64,000 nucleotides of DNA from Bryum argenteum (Eukaryota; Streptophyta; Bryopsida; Bryales; Bryaceae). Below are positions 57,001-64,000 of the stretch, in pieces. Within the stretch, counting starts at the first letter, position 1; each line of letters starts with the position of its first letter. The DNA lies in NCBI GenBank assembly GCA_037043015.1, contig CM073330.1:4985263-5049262 (forward strand), read 5' to 3'. Position numbers and translations under genes: made by a program. The notes under the pieces were generated by a model. It had not been told where the DNA came from, searched no databases, and saw only the letters and a list, made by a program, of their open reading frames with translations.

Positions 57001-58554
57001 GTTACAAGAAAAAAATTCAGGAAGGAAACTGCTTAAGGAAGGGAAGAGCATTTACAGTGGAGCGTTGTTGGTTGAGGCCGCCGTTGGCTTCCACGAGAAT
57101 ATATCCATTTGATGGTGGAAGATCTACACCACATCCCATTTTCTTGAGTAAGAACGTACAAAACCCTAAACCCTAAAACTCACTACGAACCCATGATAAG
57201 AAAGCATAAGCTCGTGAACAGACGAGAAGGAGTAGAAAGAAGATTATGAATTGCTACTTCGGGATGAGGGCAACCAATGGAGTGGACTTTACCTGTGGTT
57301 TGAGAGATGGAATTGAGACAGGGCGTAAAACCGGCACCGTCTTTGGGATACTCCCACACCGACAGCACTTGCCGCCCATGACTCCCTCCGAACGCGTCGT
57401 TTAAAACGCCCGACTCAATCTGCTGTAGCAAATTTGCATGGCATCAAAAATTCAAGCTCCCTGAATCAACCATCAAAAGGAACCCCACCTCTGTCTGTCT
57501 GTCTTATGTATGTACATCTAACCTACTTTCTTGCCTCTCAAGAAGCTCACGAGAAAGCTCCCTCTCTTGGAAAGAAAATCGACACATCCATCAACAACAA
57601 AAATGTCTACCCCCATAACATGAAACTTGCTTGTATCTGTACCCCCCCCAACTGACTCGAAAACCTAATTCATAATGCTTGTAGAGAAAAAATGAATAAC
57701 GAAATTGAGAAACTCTTCGGAGGTCTGCCTACCCATACACAACCTGCATGGATCGAAACTCACGATTTCAAACCCCTACGAGGAGCACATTGTGAATTAT
57801 CACAAAATTCTCAATTTGCTGCCTACGAGGCGTTACAGTGTGCATGCTAAATTGCATCATCAAAAAGAACAATTTCTCACCCCTCGGCGCTACCTACGAG
57901 GCGCCTATTGTGCGTGCAACACTACGAGGCGCCTATTGTGCGTGCAACACTACGAGGCGCCTATGCAAAACTTGCATGATCAGAAACTCACGCATTTGCG
58001 GCCCTGGTCGTTACCTACGAGATTGATCAGATGTGCACATTATGAATTTTTATGAACAGTAGAAGAGGGGATTTTGTGCTCACCCCATCAGAGTCGGCTT
58101 CGGCGAGTTCCATTTCGGGCCAAAGATTCTGGAAAACGAGGTGGCTGCGGTAATACGATCCAGGTTTGGAGAGACCAGGAAAAGGTGGGAAATTATCACT
58201 CCCACCCATGTAAAGCAGAGTCCCCGTGATGTAAACGAACGGGATGAGCAGCAACAGGCGGTGACGCCGAAAGAACAGCAAGGACATAAACAACTGCGTC
58301 ACCTTCGACAAAATCGTCGAGGAGCCATGCGACCTCCCCACGCCAGGCAAAGGCAGCTTCCCCACACCCACCACGCCGGGGGAACCAAAAGCCTTCCCTT
58401 TAATCCCGGTGGCACCCCGCAGGGTGCTGCGGCGGCGCGGCGAATTCGCGGGGGAGAGTGGAGGCGACGCCGTGCTGATGTGCGCGGCCACGACATGGCT
58501 GCCGACTCCGCGCCCAAACACTGAATGCATGTGGTCTGAGCCTCCTTGCATCAT
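54026..58554 (-). CDS. Plant GDP-fucose O-fucosyltransferase family protein (type II Golgi membrane protein)
   Basis: Exons (descending): 58554-58084, 57422-57293, 57123-57056, 56966-56878, 56795-56598, 56164-55957, 55575-55405, 55094-54927, 54656-54466, 54230-54026. All are GT-AG with closing phases; 632 aa.

The short N-terminus is followed by a basic stretch and one hydrophobic segment ([19 protein letters not shown], residues ~100-118), as in type II Golgi glycosyltransferases. The GT106/O-FucT fold shows [10 protein letters not shown] (214-223), [23 protein letters not shown]-like, [24 protein letters not shown], the HLRFEEDM sugar-nucleotide motif (383-390), the GGNFP loop, and [13 protein letters not shown]. 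Plant members fucosylate proteins or cell-wall glycans; the acceptor here is unknown.

The open frame extends upstream to a TAG near 58683 without an ATG, so the start is set at the first ATG. A 5' intron or non-AUG start could add about 35 residues. Confidence 0.92.
57895..57964. repeat. 28-bp tandem repeat in intron 1 of the O-fucosyltransferase gene
   Basis: The unit TACGAGGCGCCTATTGTGCG plus TGCAACAC occurs at 57895-57922 and 57923-57950, identical, with a partial third at 57951-57964. TACGAG alone recurs at 57779, 57825 and 58016. The intron (57423-58083) is otherwise AT-rich. Confidence 0.88.
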
Positions 58555-59868
58555 CAGAAGACCCTCCTCTTCCAATTCCACCTGCTGCTTATAAAACCCA
58601 TCGGGAAACGCGTATTGCCCGCTCAGTGACCTCGCTCTCGCCCTCCCCGCCTTCCTCACGAATTCCGCCAGCTTGCATGCCTAGACTACAATCGCTCCAA
58701 CCTGCTCCGGGACCCTCACAGATTCCGCCAGCGCTACCTTCCCGCTCCGCACGGAGCCTTCAAAATGCCGAACTCCGAACCATTCACTGTAATCGATCAG
58801 AAAGCATGCGCTCCCCCTTCGAATTCAAACGGACGAACCTGCATTGTCCTCAACCTACCTAGATCTTCGTGTACCCACACGGACGAGTCTCCTCATGCTA
58901 CAAGGAAGATATCGTCACCACTCGGAAGTTAGAAAGGTATCGTCACTCGGAAGTTAGGAATCTCCCTGCAAGGAAGATATCTTCACCGCTCAGAAGTTAG
59001 GAATCGTCCCACAAGAGAGAAATCGTAAAGTTAGGAATCGTCCTGCTAGCATTCTGCTATGGGGCATTCGACGATCAGTGAACTGCAGTTGCTGGGATTC
59101 AAGGTGGTGATGGTACCGACGGGAGGTGGAAAGGGGGCTAGACTTTGGTATGCGAAGGAAATGACGGCAGTATGGGGAATGACGACGACTAGGGAGGAGT
59201 GAGCTGAGCTGAGCAGGGGAGCGGGAGCACAAGCGGGGCCAAAGCGTCCGCCGCGCATTCAGCAGAGAGCTCCCGCGACGGGGCTTGGCGGTGTGATGAT
59301 GATCGATCAGTCAGAAACTGTCCAGAGTGAGATTCCTGGATGAGGGTGACTATTCATTGACAGTAATGTAGGAGTGGGGAACTTTGCGCAGAGAACGCAG
59401 ATCCGGGATACGGGCGCTGCTGGCGCGGCGCTCGCAAGCAGCACGAGCTTCTAGTCCCCCGCTTCGACCGCACGAGCTTTCAATGCGCTTCCAGGATAAC
59501 CAGTCCAGCCAATCAACGCTCACTGCCAACTCAGCCATATATTTCGATGACTCATCATTCCGTCTGCGGCAATTCGATGCGCTCCCACGCTCACCGGGTT
59601 CGCCCAATCAAAACACACTGCCACATCAGCTAAACATCTCACTAGATGAACAACGTTCATCCATAAACACCCTTTCCGTGGATGAGTTCAATATCTGTTC
59701 ATTCGAGCACAAGGGTTCGTCCAATAGGGTCACACTGCCAGCTAAGCTAAGTATATGGATGAATTTAAGCCACAAGGATGATTACGTTTTCTGTACTTCA
59801 CTTCTATACATTTTGGATGGCTTCAGTCTATGGATGAATGTATTAGACGATCCTGCTTTGTGTGGATG
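58555..59868 (-). promoter_or_regulatory. 5' region of the O-fucosyltransferase gene
   Basis: GC-richer leader and promoter DNA precedes the start codon, including a purine/pyrimidine-skewed stretch. A plus-strand open frame at 59384-59869 is the longest here (161 codons) but has no family resemblance or splice context and is not called. No TATA box is assigned. Confidence 0.45.
58898..59043. repeat. Degenerate ~25-55-bp repeat in the O-fucosyltransferase upstream region
   Basis: GGAAGATATCGTCAC, CTCGGAAGTTAG and GGAATCGTCC words recur three to four times in order (starting about 58901, 58936, 58971, 59023), with gaps and substitutions. It is a locally amplified promoter-proximal sequence. 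Confidence 0.7.
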
Positions 59869-59869
59869 A

Positions 59870-60309
59870 ATGTTCGTTTCTGTTAGCTCGGGTCAAGTTC
59901 CTTGTGTGATGCCTTTACACAAGCTTTTCCTCTTAAGAATATCCAGAGCGCCTCTTTATAATAAATAATGCACTGTAATGGCACAAGGCCTCTGTTCCTT
60001 TCTGTAATTTATTTAAGGACATGTTTTTCATTTTAATATTCCAATTTCCAGGTCACAAGTGGCTTGGAATTGGAATTTACTTCTGTTTAAAATTACACTG
60101 ATGAGTCTTGATACAAAGTATTCTACTGTTTCTCACATTGTTTAGGATGGGTTGTCATTTTTTGACAAAGTGGTCCTAAAAGCGGCTTTTATTCGGGACC
60201 AGTATCTGGGAAGGATTTGCAATTGAGGAAGTACTTGTGTAGTAGGGAGGTGGTGTTCAACTCCGGAAGCTCCTTGGTGTTTTTTGGGAGCTTGATTACT
60301 CTAAAATCA
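59870..60309. other. AT-rich intergenic DNA
   Basis: No gene or defined repeat seen. Confidence 0.45.
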
Positions 60310-60632
60310 TATAATAGCTTAATTGTAGGTCATGTGGGTGAATTCTAAGCTATAAATTCTGAGATCATAACATATTAGTATTCAGAAATGATCATCATTT
60401 TAACTTCAAAGTGAGAATAGTATTAATAGACTTGATGGAAATGCCACCAATTTGAAAGTTGTTTACATTCATTCCAATAACCCTCTTGAACAAAAAAAAA
60501 AGAAAGGAAATGTGAAAATAATTTGTATGCGCAGATTATGGCCTTGCATTGGTAAAAAAAACTGCCCCAAATTCTACAAACAACCTCAAAATAATGGCGT
60601 TATTCTTTAAATTGTGTGTTTTGGGATTCTTG

Positions 60633-60674
<42 letters not shown>

Positions 60675-61494
60675 AGTTTTTGTCAATCTTTGAAATGAAA
60701 TCAGATAAAGAATTTTTAAAATGTGATTTTTTAATGATATAATAGAAATCCGTTGATATTATGGAGGATGTGTGTGGTCTTAAAAACTTGCTATTTTCCA
60801 GGCATAAATATTTTTGGACTTGAGTTCAAAAAAAACTATGCATGTAAAATGGCACGTTTTAGAACAAGGCCAAAACGGCTCATTAGGGTTTTGGCAAATT
60901 GGCACAAACTACACCGTCATTTTAACAAAATTGAGGTTAAAGGAAAATATGTCCAAATTTAAACCTCGTGCACAAACATGTGATAACTTCCTCACCTCTT
61001 TAATGGATTTAAGGCTCTATCACAAAAACTAGATTAAATTTAGGATCCAAACCAACAAGCAAAGTTAAATTCCAACACAAGACAAAGGAGATCTAGCTGG
61101 TCAAATGCATTCATTTTGACACTTTTTTTATTGTAGAAACAACATTGCAAATGGAATGCCAAAAGTATTTGGACCGACAATAACTTCCGACTAAAACGTT
61201 GTTGGAATTCACCTTAAGAATATATTTGTGTACAAAAATAAATCATTAAAGACTATATTTGATTGGCTTGTAATGCTTATACATGAAACCCCCCACCCTA
61301 AAAAAAAAGTTACCTTCACTACAATGATGCCATTAATTCAAACTTCATTGCACAGGCCTACAACTTTTACAAAACAAAGTAGACTTGATTTAGGACCCAA
61401 CCCAAATGATCTTGTTCAAATACCATGATTAAAATGTAATTGTAGTTGCTTGACCACAATACATAAAATATAATTCATAAGAAGCCTTTAGGGG
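60310..61494 (+). mobile_element. TTAA-type long-subtype element, diverged and interrupted copy
   Basis: Blocks of the element at 7812-8418 recur in order. About 60330-60590 contains GTCATGTGGGT, GATCATAA-TATTA, CTTGAACAAAAAAAA and GATTATGGCC-TGCA. Then 61320-61420 contains GATGCCATTAATTCA, ACTTCATTG and TAGACTTGATTT-GGACCCAACCCAA. It ends GGGG at 61491-61494 followed by TTGA. About 700 bp (60590-61300) not present in the other copy separates the blocks and includes an A40 run. The left terminus is not found. Confidence 0.7.
60633..60672 (+). repeat. A40 homopolymer
   Basis: Forty consecutive A lie within the interrupted element. They could be the tail of a retroposed sequence or a slippage-prone tract. 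No target-site duplication was found around it. Confidence 0.95.
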
Positions 61495-63376
61495 TTGATT
61501 GCAAAAAAATAGACTCGGTATAAATATTGGAAAAGTTATTTTGGTACTGGAAACGTTTTGCGGGTTTTTAAGTTCGGACACAATAATCTCTCTTGTAAAT
61601 ACTAATGTGGATTTGTAAAGGAAGCTCTATAGTAGCTCTCAAACAAAGACTTGTCTTATTTACGAAAAATCCCAAAACTAGTGATAGTTTATTTATGATA
61701 GGTTATTATCATGAGGAGGAGCGTATCATTTTTTTGAGAATGTAGAAACGTAAAAATTTGACCAATTTTGTTGAGAAAGAAATTCATTTATACATATTTT
61801 GAGTTATTGTGTCCTTTGATCGCTTAAGGTATTCTATCTTTGTTTTTAATTATTGTAAAATTTTCAGAAATCCTTATCAACAAAGCTATGACTAATTGAA
61901 GTGACAAGTAACCTTCCATAATACAACTTTAAATGAAACAATCATTATAAGAGTGCATTTTTTTTTTGTAATATTATTTGCTATAGTTGAGTTTGCTTAC
62001 ATATGAGATTGAAATTTTTGTAAGAATCCTAATATTGTTGTTATAATTGATATTTTAACTTATGGATATGATATAAAGAGAAATATTTGCACGCACTATA
62101 ATATTGTTCTCTTCGAATACAAAAAGTTATCATCTTGTAGCTAATTAAATCACAAAAACTCTTTTGGCTTGTGGGTTTAGATGCTAAAATGTATTCTATA
62201 CTAAAATAATTTTATCTTTAATTTCATCATAAAGTAAGAAGCATCAAGTGCAAAATTTAACATCTACAAAAAGAATTGTATTCGTTCAGAGATTTGGTAC
62301 AACATTATGGCGAAGTTGGATCATCTAAAGAAGCATAGTTTTCAGGTATGAGCAAACTTACCTTGTGACTTCTATAACCTCAAAAACCCTAAATTTTTAT
62401 TGTCAAATATTTCCACAAACAACACACAAAGTATATGATTCTTTAATAAATTTCAATAACAAAATTCTATTTTCCCATTATATATTAGAAAAATTATACA
62501 AAATCGCACAACTTTTTTGAGATTTTCTTTCTTTTCAAGAGTGGTTTGAATCTTTATAACATCCTAACTAATCAAAAGTATCAATTTGCATATAATTGCG
62601 TCAATGTATATTGGGTTTGTACTATAATTACTTGATATTACAATCATTTGGCAGTGGAGAAATGGTTTTACTACATTACAAGGGAAACGCGATATGAAGC
62701 TTTGGCTTTGCAATGCACACACCAATCCAATTATTCTATATGTGATGAATACAATCTTCAAAACTATGAGAAATTTATGTCAAATTTCCTCAATATCTAG
62801 GTAAACTTGCAAAAAAATACATATAGTGTGAAGTAATATATCATAGTTTACGCCACATTTTCCACATTAATACTTTGGAGGATTGATAATGCAGGAATAG
62901 GACATGCTTTTGGATTTTGTCTTACTTTAATTTGGAATGTCTTTATGTTTACGGGAATCATCTTATTATATATCCAATATGGCTCAAGAAACAACTTCAT
63001 GCTCTTGACTGTGAAAGCATGTTACATCTTTATGAGTTTATCTCTAAGTCTTCCTAAAACCTCCATGCCCGTTGAAGACTCATTGAAGTGCCTTCATATA
63101 TTTATATAGGAAATAAAGTTGTATGTCTTCTCACATATATAATCTTCTTGTTTCACAATAAGATCATCTTTCTCATTTAGTATTGGTTTGATATATTTAT
63201 GTTTGGATATGTAGATCTCTACGAACCGATTTCTATGATTTAATAGTAAACTAAATAATAAAAATTACATTTCACTTAACTCAAGATTGTGGAAATTTTG
63301 CAGCCCCAGCTCCCCTTGTTGTTATTGGAAGTTTTTTGAAAGTTTTGAGGAGTCATGTCCACATGGTATGTCTCAA
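61495..63376. other. Very AT-rich intergenic DNA
   Basis: No coding exon, tRNA or bounded element is supported in this 1.9-kb stretch. Confidence 0.5.
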
Positions 63377-63378
63377 TT

Positions 63379-63380
<2 letters not shown>

Positions 63381-63443
<63 letters not shown>
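63381..63443. repeat. (AT)31 microsatellite
   Basis: An uninterrupted AT dinucleotide run of about 63 bp, likely variable in length between individuals and assemblies. Confidence 0.98.
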
Positions 63444-63447
<4 letters not shown>

Positions 63448-63624
63448 CAATGTTAGTTCTTAAATCTATATATAGCCTCAATGTAATCTAAGTATCGTTA
63501 TGTAATCAACACTCAAACCAATTGTTAAGTGAATAGATCATATAATTGTAGTAAAACCTAGTGGAATATCTATTAAAAGTATAGTCATATTATGAGGTCT
63601 CAACTAACTTGTTGTCAATCTTAA

Positions 63625-63884
63625 CCCCTAAAGATCCTTGATACAAAATTGTCTAAATTATCACAAAGGACCCTCTTCTACTTCAGGCCCGAAAAAACTC
63701 AATCTAAGCATTAATTAGAAGATCCAACCGTAGGATCTTGAAGTGAACTTGACCCTATACTCATATGTCAAATTTGAACCGTTAATTTTTTTCCGATTTT
63801 GAGATTATAAAGGTCAAAGTTGGCTGACTTTTTTTCCTGCGGAAACCCCAAAAAGCCATTTCGGCTTTCTTGGATCTTTAAGGG
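63625..63884 (+). mobile_element. TTAA-flanked piggyBac-like MITE, 260 bp
   Basis: TTAA is at 63621-63624 and 63885-63888. It begins CCCCTAAAGATCC and ends with the near-complement GGATCTTTAAGGG. The right hairpin is AAAGCC (63852-63857), 5-nt loop ATTTC with one mismatched pair flanking TTT, GGCTTT (63863-63868), 16 nt from the end. It is the same subtype and same length as the inner element at 52848-53107. Confidence 0.92.
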
Positions 63885-64000
63885 TTAAAACAAAACAATC
63901 AATATAGATTTTTTAATTGATTTGATTTTAACTAACTCACAACTTCATAAAATGGATTCAATTCCAAATAATTGCAAATTCAAGAAAACAAAGCTTTTCA

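Noticed and set aside
57164-57178. Telomere-like AACCCTAAACCCTAAAA sequence as an interstitial telomere
   Set aside because: Only two units occur, inside an intron. This is too short to be a telomeric relic and may be a common plant telo-box.
59384-59869. 161-codon plus-strand open frame upstream of the fucosyltransferase
   Set aside because: No family features. It overlaps the likely divergent promoter region, and composition is not coding-like in its second half.
60633-60672. Poly(A) tail of a LINE or processed pseudogene
   Set aside because: No reverse transcriptase, exon-like sequence or target-site duplication could be found next to it.

Overview
The window looks like nuclear DNA of a land plant. 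The evidence is a 53-exon gene for the nuclear-basket protein NUA/TPR, a 10-exon plant-type O-fucosyltransferase, a WVD2-like (TPX2-family) microtubule-binding gene, and remnants of an RPW8-type NLR. Introns are about 80-800 bp with GT-AG borders. A moss or other seed-free plant is possible from the style of the NLR and the repeat content, but the sequence alone does not settle this. Gene bodies are of moderate GC and the intergenic DNA is very AT-rich and full of short, mostly non-autonomous mobile elements.

Layout. 1-3.1 kb: intergenic DNA with a tRNA-derived SINE, a small TIR element and a 73-bp tandem repeat. 4.04-5.44 kb (+): a five-exon chimeric gene whose first two exons match exons 1 and 5 of the downstream NUA gene and whose last exon encodes a WVD2/WDL KLEEK domain. 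5.4-12.3 kb: repeats, including a second SINE copy with a 13-bp target-site duplication and the first members of a family of TTAA-flanked elements beginning with CCC. 12.3-18.6 kb: a decayed Helitron with a clean CTAG 3' end. 19.24-36.53 kb (+): NUA, 2333 codons in my exon model. 37.5-40.7 kb: tandem repeats and MITEs. 40.86-51.7 kb: two diverged copies of a ~2.2-kb segment carrying RPW8/MLKL-like helical-bundle fragments (-), flanking a decayed NLR (-). The second copy carries two extra TIR elements. 52.4-53.5 kb: an inverted repeat fragment and two nested TTAA elements. 54.03-58.55 kb (-): O-fucosyltransferase. 59-64 kb: AT-rich DNA with more elements of the same families.

The three intact genes are not an operon and share no evident pathway. 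NUA acts at the nuclear pore basket, the WDL-like protein on microtubules, and the O-fucosyltransferase in the Golgi. Two observations deserve most attention. First, the TTAA/CCC elements share a short hairpin 13-16 nt inside one end. The stem is always paired with a 3-nt loop, but its sequence differs in every element. Second, the chimeric NUA-WDL gene lies only 14 kb from its apparent NUA donor.

All exon models were made by eye from open frames, splice consensus and remembered family features. No alignment or database search was run.
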